Position numbers and translations under genes: made by a program. The notes beneath the pieces were generated by a model. It saw only the letters and a program-made list of their open reading frames with translations, was not told the origin of the DNA and did not search any database. A DNA stretch of 64,000 nt, from positions 94,301,027 to 94,365,026 of the forward strand of contig NC_084486.1 of the NCBI RefSeq assembly GCF_030035675.1, read 5' to 3'. Shown here piece by piece: positions 10,501 to 60,679 of this stretch. Positions within the stretch are counted from its first letter, which is position 1. Each line of letters begins with the position of its first letter. The DNA comes from Rhineura floridana. Its lineage: Eukaryota; Chordata; Lepidosauria; Squamata; Rhineuridae.

Positions 10501-11161
10501 TAACATTGCAAGGGTCATAGGTCCCCCCATCCCTGATATAGAATGTCTGATGCCACATAGGGATATAAGCTCTCCTTGTGTACATTCACATAGCAGATTG
10601 TTGTGAAGAGCACCAAGAGCTTGTGTCTAACAATGCTCTTGTAGTATAATTTCTTTTGGCTAGCAGGAACAGCTTTACTCAGCCATTTCAAATTGTGCTG
10701 GTGGGTGTTTATATAAGGCTGCTTTGCTTAGTTATTTGCTTACTCTCTCTCTTCTTTTTTACCCTGCCCAGTAAAATCCGTGAGCAGCTTGGTATGAAGC
10801 CTGTTGTTCCAAGAGAGAAGTTTGTCTCCTTCTCCCCTAGTAAGGAGGTGGATGGGAACCGAAAGAAACTGGTGAGTGAGAGAACCTTCCTCCTTGTTCA
10901 GTAGTTCTGTGTGTATTTTCTCAATTGTGTGCTATGCTGCTGTTCTGAGCTGTTAGTATTACTTATTTATTAGTTGCCTCATACCTAGTGCTCAGCTCTG
11001 ATATCCTTGTTTTGTGCGTCCTGGATTAACAGAACAACATCCTCAATGCCATCCTAATGCTTCTAGAAGAACTTGATTCAGATGGACTAGGAGTTGTCCA
11101 TCAAACAACTGGGAACAAACTCCAGGCCTTGCAGAAGAAGGAACTCCATGAGGACCGATAG
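4492..11161 (+). CDS. CFAP410: CFAP410 (C21orf2), ciliary leucine-rich-repeat protein, seven coding exons
   Basis: Coding exons are 4492-4568, 6383-6401, 6896-6942, 8362-8591, 10194-10368, 10772-10871 and 11033-11161. They total 777 nt, encode 258 residues (human 256) and stay in frame across every GT/AG junction. The protein starts [14 protein letters not shown], then has leucine-rich repeats (about 20-95) with segments such as [14 protein letters not shown] and [13 protein letters not shown]. An LRR cap follows (about 96-140, [20 protein letters not shown]), then an acidic variable middle, and a helical C-terminus (about 217-258, [20 protein letters not shown]). In the human protein this C-terminal part oligomerises and binds NEK1; the protein works at basal bodies and cilia and is mutated in spondylometaphyseal dysplasia with retinal degeneration. 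The ATG at 4492 is chosen because it matches the human start. The reading frame stays open upstream. PFKL lies downstream in convergent orientation, as in human. Confidence 0.96.
4569..6382 (+). other. CFAP410 intron 1
   Basis: Apart from one hAT-type MITE near 5.9 kb, I see no coding exon or recognisable repeat. The first 200 bp are still fairly GC-rich, continuing the promoter island. Confidence 0.6.
5842..5962 (+). mobile_element. hAT-type palindromic MITE, diverged
   Basis: It shares the family core seen elsewhere in the window: GGTGTTGCTGGATTACC, GGTCATGCTGGCTGG and GATGGAAGTTGGAATCC. It lies in CFAP410 intron 1. Confidence 0.5.
6383..6401 (+). CDS. CFAP410: CFAP410 coding exon 2 (19-nt microexon)
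   Basis: A 19-base exon lies between a TCTTTTAG acceptor and a GTAAGT donor. Joined to exon 1 it reads W-G-S-R-I-S-D, matching human WGSRLTD. Skipping it would shift the frame. Confidence 0.9.
6896..6942 (+). CDS. CFAP410: CFAP410 coding exon 3
   Basis: The exon encodes [15 protein letters not shown] plus two bases of the next codon, against human ISICQEMPSLEVITL. It has a TTTCTAG acceptor and a GTATGT donor, and supplies the second leucine-rich strand. Confidence 0.93.
7378..7440 (-). mobile_element. LINE 3' tail (ACCGCCC...GCTCTCTGGG type)
   Basis: TTTATTTATTACATTTATAT then ACCGCCCCATAGCCAAAGCT is an inverted LINE or SINE tail. The same tail recurs at 51.5 kb. Family is uncertain (L2-like). 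Confidence 0.5.
7451..8044. repeat. Interleaved local duplication in CFAP410 intron 3
   Basis: Unit A (about 7451-7527, GATAAAAAGAGG to TTGCAAACTG) recurs at 7633-7709. Unit B (about 7530-7632, CCTGGCTATACTGTCCTG to AATGGCAGGTGG) recurs at 7945-8041. The copies stand 182 and 415 bp apart. Confidence 0.8.
8237..8300 (-). mobile_element. L2-type LINE tail
   Basis: TTTATTTATTATTTGATTTA followed by TATCCCTCCCTTCCCACCC is an inverted L2-type 3' tail, only about 60 bp upstream of CFAP410 exon 4. Confidence 0.5.
8362..8591 (+). CDS. CFAP410: CFAP410 coding exon 4 (LRR core and cap)
   Basis: This is the largest coding exon. It encodes [42 protein letters not shown] and [18 protein letters not shown]. 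The acceptor is CCAATAG and the donor GTGCGT. Short LINE tails lie within about 130 bp on each side. Confidence 0.96.
8636..8715 (-). mobile_element. L2-type LINE tail
   Basis: GATTTATATCCCATCCTTCC then TCCCAGTAGGAGCCCAGGGC is an inverted L2 3' end, about 45 bp downstream of CFAP410 exon 4. Confidence 0.6.
10194..10368 (+). CDS. CFAP410: CFAP410 coding exon 5
   Basis: The exon encodes [20 protein letters not shown] and then the acidic, poorly conserved middle of the protein ([12 protein letters not shown] to NFSLEET). The acceptor is TTTGTAG and the donor GTGAGA. The first residue after the junction is Met where human has Ala. Confidence 0.93.
10432..10545 (+). mobile_element. hAT-type MITE fragment
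   Basis: The family core is recognisable (GATGTTGTTGAACTCC, GTTCCCATCATGGCC), and the right end GGTCCCCCCATCCCTG resembles the CAGGG terminal repeat. The copy is diverged. Confidence 0.45.
10772..10871 (+). CDS. CFAP410: CFAP410 coding exon 6
   Basis: The exon encodes [20 protein letters not shown] to DGNRKKL between a TGCCCAG acceptor and a GTGAGT donor. It is lineage-variable linker sequence with little human match, placed by frame and splice sites. Confidence 0.85.
11033..11161 (+). CDS. CFAP410: CFAP410 last coding exon
   Basis: The exon encodes [20 protein letters not shown] to [10 protein letters not shown] and ends at TAG 11159-11161. The match to human NVLTAILLLLRELDAEGLE identifies the C-terminal helical oligomerisation domain. 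Confidence 0.95.
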   Translation, partial: NNILNAILMLLEELDSDGLGVVHQTTGNKLQALQKKELHEDR

Positions 11162-12050
11162 CCCATCCAAGGCAGCTGTTTTGTGGACCAGTGGAAGTAG
11201 CATCACCCGCCCTGGCTGCTCCTGCCCTGTCCTGTTGGGCAGTGTGTGGGGATGACCTACTGAGCACAGGAAGAAACTGCATACATTCCCTGTTCTTCAT
11301 GCACTAGGATCCTGCTCTCAGACAAGCTTTCATCTGCCATCACAACTTGTGTGCCTGCATCTATGCAACTGCTACCCAATAATCCACAAAGGCCCATAAC
11401 AAGCATACACACAATTTTGGCAAGTAGTTGTCACATGGAAAAAGGGGTAGGCATTTGTGGTCCTGCCTCCTACTGAGTGCCTCCCAGGTAGAAGAATCAC
11501 TCCTAGTCTTGCTTCCGATGTGAATCTGTCATCTGAAGCTGCTGATCTGTTAGCGTGATGTTCTTTCCTTCCATCATAGTACTGGAGCGAGAATCCCCTT
11601 GATGCTTCTATCCTTTTACAGTTAGGAGCTTTTGACAATTAACTTGGTCTCGAGGCCAAATTCTCTCAAAAAATGGAGACACACACAAAAAATCATTGAA
11701 CTTTAAATTTAGTGCCAAGCTTCTAGCCTTTCTCCCCATCTTTTCTTCTCTCATAAATAGTAATTTAACAAGAATGTCATCTGTAGTCAGAATTCTGGAT
11801 TTGTATATTTGAATATCTTGTGTCTTATTTGATAAGAACTCAGTCTTGGGTATTTGCCTCAGATTTCTCCTGTCAATTGCCTGTTAAGTTTTCACAGTAA
11901 TGTTAAGAAAAAAGAAAAAGCGTAAGGTCACCTAGGTGCTGTGAGGAGTGGGAAGTGAGATGATGGTGTATAGTTCAGGAAATGCATTAAATTCAATCCA
12001 ACAATATACAGACTGGATATCTTCTTATATTGGCCCCATTGTGTGTAGCC
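11162..12050 (+). other. CFAP410: Probable CFAP410 3' UTR with ATTAAA poly(A) signal
   Basis: No repeat is recognised in the first 800 bp after the stop. An ATTAAA hexamer at 11986-11991 is followed 50 bp on by a GT-rich stretch (TTGTGTGTAG), a plausible cleavage region. Other weaker signals are possible, so the 3' end is tentative. Confidence 0.35.
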
Positions 12051-13111
12051 TATCAAGCTGTGCCTGGTGCAAAGCAGCACACTATAAATTGCTGCTGTTA
12101 AGTAACTTAAACGTAGTGTGATCTCACTTGTTTATAGGAAGATGTTAGCTATTTTTAAAGGATATCTTTTCCTAATAACTGGATACAAACATATCTCAAA
12201 CAAGTGCACTATTTTTCTGATTACATATAAAACTATAATTTGAGAGTTTTCCATTCCACCTCTGTATAGAAGGCACCCAGTGAGTTTTGTTAACTGTCTT
12301 TGAAGTAATGCTGCTTCTTTTTTTCTTTCTGTTGACCAGTGTCCCCTGTACTGGGTTGACATTATATAAGTAGAAGCAAGCTTTGAGTTCTCAGCTCTCC
12401 GATAATAATTCTTTCTCTAGGATATGAGCTACTTATGGAAAATGGTACATTCTGTGCTTTTCTTAACAGTGTTATTCAGTTATACCTAAGTCCTGGTGTT
12501 TTTTAAAAAAAGCATTCGTCTGTAAACTCCATTATGTTTCAATTAGAAGTACATAACTGGATGACTGTTGTAGAAATAGAACTCTACTTTGTATTACTAT
12601 GTACTTTGACACTTTAGCAGTGCTTCCAGTGCCTTTGTCCTTCCCTGCATCTTACTTTGCTTTCACCTGTACTCAGTTACCAATCTTAGCATATTTTAAA
12701 GCATGCAAAAAGTTGTTAAAACTTGAAGGCTGGAAGTGTAAATGATGTGTTGTAGAATCTGGAAAATGCCCAGCTCTAGCCTCGCTCCATGTACTGAAGG
12801 AATTGCCTTGCACTTCTGTTCATCAGGTATTTTTAAAATGGCATTTTCTTTAAGTGTGATACCCATAATACTTGCATGATATGATCATTGCTTCTCATTT
12901 TCTAGCACTGTGATTTATTCATTCTCTACGCCTACTACTGTTGCCCACTTGTACAGAAGCAGCAAGACACTGGTCCCAAATATCCTAAGCCAAGGATAGG
13001 AAGTCTCCAGCCTGTGGATCTTATTAGGCCCCCCAGGCCTCAGCTGTTGGCCCAACCAGCTACTGTATTTTTAGCAAGCCATGCCCTCCGTCCCCCCACC
13101 TGATGTCAATT

Positions 13112-13819
13112 CATTAGGAAAGGAATTGAAAATAAAAGTGTAAATGCCATCATGACATTATACAAATCTGAGGTGTGGCTGCATTTGGAATTCTGTGTAC
13201 AGTTCTGGTTGCCTAACCTCAAAAGTAATATTGTAGGGTTGGAAAAGGTTAAGAAAAGGGCCATCAGAATGACCAAGGGGTTGGAGCAATTCCCCTATGA
13301 GGAAAGGTTGTGGCATTTGGGGCTTTCTGGTTTAAAGAAAAGTTGAGTTAGATGCATGGTAGAAGAGTATAACACTATGCATGGCAGGGAGAAATTGGAT
13401 AGAGAAAAGTTTTTCTCCTGCTCTCATAACACTATAATTCATGGACATCCAATGAAGCTTGGAAGATTCAGGACAAAAGAAAGTACTTGATCCAGTGTAT
13501 AGTTAAACTATGGAATTCACTCCCACAAGAGGCAGTGAAGGCCACCAACTTGGATAGCTTTAAAAGAAGATTAGACAAATTCATGAATTTGGACAAGGCT
13601 TTCAGTGGCTACTAGCCATGATGGCTATGCTCTGCTTCCATGGTTGGTCCCTGCACGCTTCTGAATACCAGTTGCTGGAAACTGGAGGAGGGGAGAGTGC
13701 TCTTGCGCTCAGCTCTTGCTTGTGGGTTTCCCATGGGCAACGGGCTGGCCACTGTGAGAACAGGCTGCTGGACTAGATGGGCCATTGGCCTGATCGAGCA
13801 GGCTCTTATGTTCTTATCA
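13112..13819 (+). mobile_element. CR1 LINE, 5'-truncated 3' end
   Basis: The start encodes the C-terminal part of CR1 reverse transcriptase (LHLEFCVQFWLPNLKSNI, KRAIRMTKGLEQFPYEERL) with frameshifts, then the CR1 3' UTR. It ends GGCCTGATCGAGCAGGCTCT and TATGTTCTTAT, matching the CR1 at 32.7 kb. Confidence 0.88.
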
Positions 13820-13954
13820 AGTACAGGAAAGTTCAAGCATGGCTCCTGAGTTTTCCTTTGCAGGCAACTTTCTGTGCTTTTTGATTTTGGCACCTTTTTT
13901 GGTTGCTCTGCACAACCAAATTCAAAAAGTACTGATACAATACATTCCTGATTT

Positions 13955-14330
13955 ATTTATATATTAAATTTGTCCCACCCTTTTTCCCAGTAAAGGACTA
14001 AAAACACTTTAAAACATCATAAAAATAGACTTTAAAACATATTAAAACAAAACAACCATTAAAACATATTAAAACAAAATGATTAAAATATATTAAAACA
14101 TCTTCAAAAGCATTTTTAAAGCTTTAAAAACATCTTTAAAAAAGGGTTAAAAACATATTAAAAAGCAATTCCACCATGGATGTAGACTGGGATATTAAAA
14201 AGCGATTCCCACAGACTGGGATAAGGTCTACTTAAAAGGCTTGTTGAAACAGGAAGGTCTTCAGTAGGCACCGAAAAGATAACAGAGATGGTGCCTTTCT
14301 AACATTTAACAGGAGGGAATTCCAAAGGGT
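13955..14330 (-). mobile_element. L2-type LINE 3' end
   Basis: The inverted tail (TTTGTCCCACCCTTTTTCCC) is followed by repeated AAAACATATTAAAACA units. The conserved GGCTTGTTGAAACAGGAAGG block follows, as in the copies near 27.2 and 45.3 kb. Confidence 0.7.
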
Positions 14331-14370
14331 AGGTAGGTGCCACTACGCTAAAGGTGTATTAGAGAGGTAG

Positions 14371-14532
14371 TATGTCTCTAAATGCCAGTTGCTGGGGAAC
14401 ATGACTGGAAGAGAGCTCTTGTATTCATATCCTGCCACTGGGCTTCCTATATGCATCTGGTTTGCCACTGAGAACAGAATGCTGGACTAAATGAGTCTTC
14501 AGTCTTACTGAATAGGGCTTGTGTGCTTAGAT
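14371..14532 (+). mobile_element. CR1 3' UTR fragment
   Basis: CCAGTTGCTGGGGAACATGA, GCCACTGAGAACAGAATGCT and GGACTAAATGAGTC match the CR1 3' UTR of the copy just upstream. It is shorter and more diverged. Confidence 0.65.
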
Positions 14533-14605
14533 TTTCAAAAATCATCTAAGGTTACCTGCTCAATGCAAAAAATGATGGTGTTCCTATCTTAGAACTTCTC
14601 ATATA

Positions 14606-15575
14606 TTTATTTATAAAGACATTTATATAGCCTTTCACATTGAGTTTGAATGAATTTTAAAATATAAACATTAACATTGCAATACAAATTCAGCTAATAA
14701 TCCAAGATGTGGTTAAATCACAACCAGCCCAATGGAATTAAGCACCCTAAAAGCCTGGGAGCATGTTTTTAAAAAAAGTGCCAAAATGCACACTAATGGT
14801 GGTATTTGCATAAGCTCAGAGGGGGAAGTGATTCAATAGAGAAGACACCACTACAGAGAATGCTGGTTGCCATTAAGCAAACCTGCTCAGACTGTGGCAC
14901 AATGAAGAGGGTCTATGAAGTGATTGTAGTAACAGAGTTGGGCAGTAAGGGAGAAAGCCCTTTTTCAGGTAACCTGGCCCCAAGTTGCTTAGGACTTTAT
15001 ATGTCAAAACCTGTCCTGATAACTTACTTACAGTCACTGAAGCTCTTGTAGGAGAGGTATAATGTGTGCATGATAGGATACCCCAGTAAGTATCCTAGCT
15101 GCTGTGTTTTGTTAGCTTCAGCTTCTGGATCAGCCTTAAAGGCAGCATTATTTAATGTGCATTACAGTAGTTCAGTCATGAGGTTACCAATGCATGTGCC
15201 ACAGCACCAAGGCTATCCTTGTGCAGGAACAGTCACAGCTGGTGTACCAGCCAAAGCTAGTAAAAGGTGGTCTTAGCCACTGCAGCAACTTGGGCTTCTG
15301 GTAACAACGATGGATCAAGATGCACCAGCTTCTTTGGAGGAGTGCAGCCTTGTCCTGCATAGTCATGTTGTCCAATTCCTGGACCCCCACACAAGACTTC
15401 TGTCTTGTCAGGATTTGTCTGATTGGCCTTCATCCAGCCCATTGCTGCATCAACACACTGGTCCAGAGCTTGCATGGCCCCACCTCATTCAGGTGCAACA
15501 GAAAAACAAAGCTGGATATAATCAGCGTACTGATAACACCATTCTGCAACACCCCTATATACCCATCGGCATGTA
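14606..15575 (-). mobile_element. L2-like LINE, 3' kilobase
   Basis: Read on the - strand, the segment encodes a decayed RT C-terminal region (ALDQCVDAAMGWMKANQTNP-DKTEVLC, then an LVTSxLxYCNA-like stretch). A non-coding part and an AT-rich tail at 14606 follow. Stops and frameshifts are frequent, so it is old. Confidence 0.6.
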
Positions 15576-15589
15576 TGAACTTCTAAGGT

Positions 15590-15680
15590 TGCAATCCTAT
15601 GGCACATATCTGAAAATATGTAACTCTGAACTCAGAGGGACCTAGATTTCTGAATAGACATGCATAGGACTGGGCTGAAA
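15590..15680. mobile_element. Diverged palindromic MITE-like element
   Basis: GGTTGCAATCCTATGGCACA at the left and ATAGACATGCATAGGACTG at the right resemble the short palindromic family at 3.7 kb. Confidence 0.4.
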
Positions 15681-18590
15681 GATATCAATTATCTTGGGTT
15701 ATATAGACTAAATTTGGTCCTGCAGCACATGACTGACTCAGTGTCATCTGTATTCCAGTATAACTATCAGCATAAAACTGCACTCTTTTTTTAGAACTCA
15801 ACTCTGTATGTCCCAGGGTAGTCTCCTTCAGGGTGCCAGGAATCTACAATGAGTTGCAACCAGACTAATGAGCCTTAACAAGGGCCTTGCATACTACTTT
15901 GTCTCCACACTGGAAAAGATGGATTTGTTTCTTTATTTTAATTGTTCTTACTCATAGATCTCTAATTGGCTCTTCTTTTGAGGTTTGCACTAATAACTTT
16001 GTGTGTGGCACTTTTAGGTCTGCAATAAAAAAAAAAACAGCAAAGAAACTGGCTTGTTTTGAAATACCAGCAACTGAGGACACTTTCAAAAGAGACAGCA
16101 GGAGGAGCACAGTGTCAACTGTGAATGCTGTTAATGTTTTAGAGAAAATAGAAGAGGGTCCTTCAAAAATCAAAAGAAAGGGTTGTATTCAGTGTAGTGC
16201 CAAGCTGAATGTTCCATCAACGCAAGGACGTTTTCTTGTGCAAAGGAACATTCTCGCCTCTCTCTCTGTGTGCCCATTAAATCTATTCTGGGTTTCCCCT
16301 CAACCCTCGGGAACAGATTTGGGGATAGCATAGGGCACACATGGGGGGGGGGGAAATCCCCTTGCACTAGTTGCAGTTGTTCCGCTAACACAAGAGTTTA
16401 GTAGAATACTGCCCATATGCCCACTGTACCAAAAAAACCCTTGGGTTAATTAAAAGTTTGTTTTTCTTTGAACTTTTGGGGTGTCATCCCACGGCCAAGT
16501 TTTTGCCAATTGAAACCACAGCAAAGTACAGGCACAATCTTTAGATGATGTATTTCTCCCCCTGGACACTTCACTCTCCAAACACACACAAATTGGGTTT
16601 CTTTCTGTATGTTTACAGCATGTTCTGCAGTACAAAGTGTATTTATAGGGGAAGGGTGGAAAAACACCACCACTTGCCTGTCATTAGATCCACATCTCAT
16701 TATAATAGCTCAACAATTAAAGCCCCTCTCAACGCATTATGGCGATAGGTGTCATCTGACTGCTATTTTTTGTGTTTAACCTAGTGACTGTATGATGCTA
16801 ACCTTTTACTGTTCTCTGGCAGGGAGAAGGAAGGAAAGAATGAGTGAGTGCATACAAACAGTTCTTGAACAGTGTATAACAGTTACCATATGACTGAACC
16901 CCTTTCAAAAACAGGATCCTCTATATTCCCTGCCTTGGTGCACAGAGCTGTGGGATAGCTGATCCTTGATAGCCTATGTAGTGTAGAGGCTGCAGTGTCA
17001 GAATCAGAATGAGATTAAGTTCCCACTGAACTATGTAGCACACTGGGTGATCATGACCCGGTCACCATCTGTTACCTTGTTGTGAGGATAAAAAAGGGAC
17101 CTGGGATGGGAAACCATCTGCATCATCCTAAGATTCTGGGAGGAAGGGCAAGATAAAAATGTAATAAAGGCTGGGAAGGAGCAACAGTCTTTTAAAGCTG
17201 GGGTGGGGAATTTTTTTGAGACCGAGGGCTATATTCTCTGCTGGGCAACCTTCCGAAGGCCACATTCCAGAGGTGGATGGAGCCAGAGGCAAAAGTGGGT
17301 ACAGCAACAGATGTAAATTTTACCTTTGTACAGTGGACTAATTTCTACACACACTTGCACACCCCTCTCTGTCTTCCATCCCGATAAGCAAGAGGCACTG
17401 TCAGAGTTCAAGGGCACGTTTCAGCTAGGCAGACACTCAAGGGGGTGCAAAGTAGGGCTGGCCAGGATATGTGGCTGAGGTAAAGTTGTAGCCAAGGGGG
17501 AGCCAGAAAGAGAGGCTTAGGTTCCCCAGCCCTGGTTTAAGCCACACTGTGCTGTTCACAAAGCTGATTCTGACATCAGTTTGTTTTCATCAGATGTTAA
17601 CATGATTATAGACCAGTAGTATTTGAAGAGAGATGAGCAAGCACATCTGAACTTTCCGTTATTTCCAAAGCTACAGCAGAGATATTTCGTGTTACCATGG
17701 AAAGCCATTTTCCCACTCATTGCTTTCATAGTCTCATCCTGGTTGTGATAGCAAAAATATAGGGGCTTGCCCATCATTTTCTGTGCACAATAATAAATGC
17801 AGACACAAGATTAGGTTTTGCAAACAAGAGCAGTGAGCTAATGACTCTGAGGATCAGCCTGTTCCCACTTGCAGGATGATGAAGCTATCACTGCCAACTT
17901 GACTGATCTCATTTGGAGAGAATTCTGGTACATTTATGGGTGTTTGCTGGGCTTATTGTGGTACATTCCTTTCACTGAACTTCTTATTCCTAGGTGGGCC
18001 CAGCCCAAAACTGTACCCTGAATCCTGTGGCTTTTCTCAGTCAATGTGTATTAAGTAATGAGGAATGAATAAATATCTGCTTTTCAGATAGGTCTACAGC
18101 CTGTATAGCTCAGTAACATTTGACATTGCAGAGTCCACCAGCAGTTCTAGGGCAAGTGCAAATGAGTCCATGGGTCAACTGTCCCAGCATGGTGTGCTAT
18201 ATTGCCAGCCTGCCCAGGATGCTGCATTATAATCTCACTGGGACCCAGAATCTATAATGTTTGTCCTGAAGATGTGGGTGTTAAAAAATCTGTTAATACA
18301 TTTCTTGAGCAAGGCACTGAAACAGGCATTAGATTCTACTTGAGTGTAATATATTAAAAACACACCCCATGTATCAATGTTTGATCCTAAATTATCTTGT
18401 AACCTATTAATTCTCCCAGAAAAGAAAACGTTCTGGTAGTAGTGGAAAACAAGTGCCACATGGAGTACAGAAAAGGTTAAGAAAATGACGATTTTGATAA
18501 GCATCAGGCTTGTTGGTCTAGAGGCATGATGCTCATTTCAGATGTGAGAGGGTCTAGTTTGACATTTCTGACAAGCCATTCTCATCAGGG
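15680..18590. other. Intergenic DNA between the two genes
   Basis: I recognise one hAT-type element (17.2-17.5 kb). A 148-codon open frame at 15887-16333 has no family resemblance and spans poly(A) and repeat-like sequence, so I do not call it a gene. The rest shows nothing recognisable. Confidence 0.5.
17198..17535. mobile_element. hAT-type non-autonomous element
   Basis: The ends CTGGGGTGGGGAA and TTCCCCAGCCCTG are inverted. The interior has GGGCAACCTTCCGAAGGCC and GGAGCCAGAGGCAAAAGTGG, and a similar interior occurs near 25.9 kb. No transposase remains. Confidence 0.55.
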
Positions 18591-18780
18591 ATGACTCATA
18601 GCTTAGTGGCAAACTACATGGCTCAGGGCACATGGTTTGCAGGTAAAAGTTCCCAGGTTCAATCCTTGACATCTGACTGGATCTGGCTGAGTCACTGGAG
18701 AACTGTTGCCAGTCAGAACAGCCAATATTTGAGGGGGAAATGGTCTGACCTTGTATAAGGAAGCGTCTTATGTCCTTATG
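18591..18780 (+). mobile_element. tRNA-Ala-like SINE, copy 1
   Basis: The tRNA-like head is diverged (TAGCTTAGTGGC, CAGGTTCAATCC). The body and the right end AAGGAAGCGTCTTATGTCCT match the four - strand copies. Confidence 0.6.
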
Positions 18781-18989
18781 TTTTCATAGTGAACACAGCC
18801 GAGGCAGAAGATCCATCACCACAAATTATCCCACACTTTCTGTCCCTTATTCAGCACATTCCAACAACGATCTCCCTCAATGGAGAACTTGGGATGGTAT
18901 TTCAGCACCACTTCTGTTAGCCCATCCCATACTGTGTGGAGTCAGACGCTGGTCCCCAACCAAGAATACAATCAAATTCAAAACACACA

Positions 18990-19918
18990 CAGGTTTGGTT
19001 CAGTGGATTTTGTTTTAATGTATCTCTAGAGGACACAAAGCTGTGGCACAGACAAATACAGGCAACACAGAACACTGAGTTCACATAAGTGTATTGGGAA
19101 GAGCACACAAAGCTGCTGCCACAACGCAGCTCTAGCCAGGGATAATAAATCAGACAAATCAGCCAGACAGCATGGAGAAGAGGGTTTTCCATGCAAACCC
19201 ACGACACACTGGCAACCCCAGCCTAGCATCCAGACATGATGCCCAATCCTGGTTGGCATATCACCCCAGTGAGGGAGGGTAGGGCAGGGAAGAGAAGAAC
19301 TCTCCTGCTGTCTGCCACTATTTTGCAGGCAGAACATGCTGGTGGCACACTTCCACTAAATAGGACCTTTTGTGTTGGGTGTTAAAATGATAGCAGCATA
19401 AGTTCTTGGGCCCTAAATCAGACCCATCAGTTGGGGAGACACTGGGAATCCCACATTCTCTGGGGCTCCCAACTAAGAGATACTTCTTTCTGGAATCTTG
19501 CATTTTCCATGGCACCAGGCCAAAAAGAATCTAAGACCTTCCCTTTTGTCCATAAGACAATGAGTACATGATTCTTTAAATAGTGTCTGAATAAAAGGAT
19601 AGTCTGGGAAATAGGGATGGACCCTGCCTGGCAAGGGGTGTGTGCTTTCCTAAATCTGCTGCCATCCTTTGCTGCCTGGGGTGAATAGGCTCCAAAATAG
19701 GAGCCATGGACATGAGAACACCTGCCTCCATTTGGCAGTGAGGAGTGTACCACTGTGGGTATGGAGTGATTCTGCAACATCAGCCAGGCTGCCCCCAGGC
19801 ACACTCCTGCAGGCTCACAGTAGCACCAGCACCACACTCAGAAGGAATGAGAAGGTCAGAGAACAGAGGGAGAGAACTACAGAGAACTAGTCAGGGTGAG
19901 TAGAATAGAAGATTGTAG
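18990..19918 (-). other. PFKL: Probable PFKL 3' UTR with ATTAAA poly(A) signal
   Basis: About 900 bp after the PFKL stop contain no recognised repeat. ATTAAA on the - strand (19014-19019) is followed by a GT-rich element (CTGTGTGTGTTTTG near 18980-18993), a good cleavage and polyadenylation context. ORFs in this stretch have no family resemblance and are treated as chance. Confidence 0.45.
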
Positions 19919-58944
<39,026 letters not shown>

Positions 58945-60676
58945 CTACAAATAAAGAAGCCAGATGAGAAAGGAAACTCAAACCAGAAATCAGAAGTCAG
59001 CAGACAGAGCCACAGATGAGCCCACAAGCCATCAACAACATAGGACTAGACTTTGAAGAACTGGGAGTTCCAATAGGAAGTCAACATGGGGACTTTCTAC
59101 AGCAGGGGTGGGGAACCAGTGCCCCTCAAAATGTTGGACTACAGCAACTATCACTCCCAGCCGGAATGGCCAATGGGAGCTGTGGTCCACCAACATCTGG
59201 AGGTCTACAAGTTGCCCACTCCCATTCTAACGGGAGACATTAACCAAACTATGTCTTCTTTGAAGCTCCAGATTCAAGTATCCTCTAACTACAGGAGGTC
59301 TATGCCACACAGTCCTAGGAAGAAAATGCAGGATTATTATTTCTATCCTGTTGTACCAGTGGAACTCCAGTACTACTAGGTATGAGGATAAGAGCAATAA
59401 TCCCAAGGCATGGAATTAGTTTGATACACCAATATGACACGCCAAAATGCCAAGGAGGGAGATTGAACTGCCAAGCTTGCCTGTTCAAGCCATGCTGCCA
59501 GATCTGTGGTATTCAGTGGACTTGCTGTTGCAGTCTTTATAAATCATGCTATAGCTCTGAACATTGCTAAAGTAATATGTGCCACTCAACAGCTGGCTTC
59601 ACTACCAAGGCAACTCTCCTTTTGAAAGGATCTTGGGCAATGCAGCTAGGGGAACGCAGGCCTTTCATAGCAGGAGCCCAGCCAAGTTTGACACAATCTG
59701 TTCTGTCCCCAATCACAATACTGGGGCATCTCTCATTTCACTCAAAGTCACACTTGTTCCTTGATGCACTGTCTACAGAACTGCTACTCAGCTGCTTCTC
59801 CGACTGGGATCCTCACAGTGCTGATGAACACAGCTGTGATGGGGGGAAACTGTCTTCCCTAACACCCTACTCCCTTGCATAGCAGAAGAGCTATAGGATT
59901 AGCACAGCAAACCCACACCCATTGAACTAGAACTCTGAACTATAACCAGTAAGCATCGCTTTGGAGGAAGCAAGCAAGAGGGGTCGAGAAACACAAAGAT
60001 GGGAGGGGGTGCAAGTTGCTGCTGTTATTGGTAAATATAAAGAGCAATGTGCTGTGGAGGCCTGGAGAGGGAGAACATGCTGTTAGCACAGTTAGATCAT
60101 TGCTTGGAGTGCTGTTCTATCCTGTTAAAAAGAAGCAAGAGGACCACAGAAACTGATACAACTGCTATCCTTATTCTCCTCTTTAAGAAAAAGGTTGTAG
60201 GATAGTCTGCACGGGCAGAAAAAATAAAGCACTGTATACAGCATGCTGGCCTTGCTTAAGCCTACGTTCATCAAAAACAGCTGGCTGTATCAACAACATC
60301 AGAAAGACATGAAGGGTGAGAGAGGAGAGGGGGCAATCCTGAAGAGACATGCAAGACCAGACTGTTACCTGAGGGAAAGGAGACACACCAGTCAAATTGA
60401 GAAAGGCTCTAAGAAGAAGGGGAAAACAATACAAACACTATTATGAGTGGGTTGAGTGGGTCCAGTTCAGATAGCCCCTGACTATGGAAGCAATTTCAGC
60501 TCAATGGTGTGAGAACCACAGCACTCTCCCTCTCTACTATCACCCCCTCACCCCCTGGAAGGATGCTATACCCAGATGAACAGAACAGAGCTGGATTAAA
60601 CCCAGCCTGCAGCAGAGTTTCTGAGACATCTGGAATTACTGGGGGATAACCCAGGCTGTGGCATAGTCATATTCTG
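58945..60676 (-). other. PFKL intron 3, part in window
   Basis: Apart from a hAT-type MITE (59103-59224), nothing is recognised. I looked for exon 3 (human YEGLVEGGENIKQANWLSVS) and found no match here or up to 64000. Confidence 0.5.
59103..59224 (+). mobile_element. hAT-type palindromic MITE
   Basis: The left end CAGGGGTGGGGAACC and right end GTTGCCCACTCCCA are inverted. Flanking 8-mers TTCTACAG and TTCTAACG are a decayed duplication. The core has TGTTGGACTACAGCAACTAT. About 160 bp from PFKL exon 4. Confidence 0.75.
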
Positions 60677-60679
60677 AAA

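Noticed and set aside
15887-16333. 148-codon open frame on the + strand in the intergenic region
   Set aside because: It has no recognisable domain, spans an A-run and G-run, and shows no splice or promoter context; likely chance, although the lysine-rich middle (KRDSRRSTVSTVNAV) looked protein-like.
19026-19837. Overlapping - strand frames of about 100-136 codons after the PFKL stop
   Set aside because: They lie in the presumed 3' UTR, match nothing recognisable and lack splice sites consistent with PFKL.
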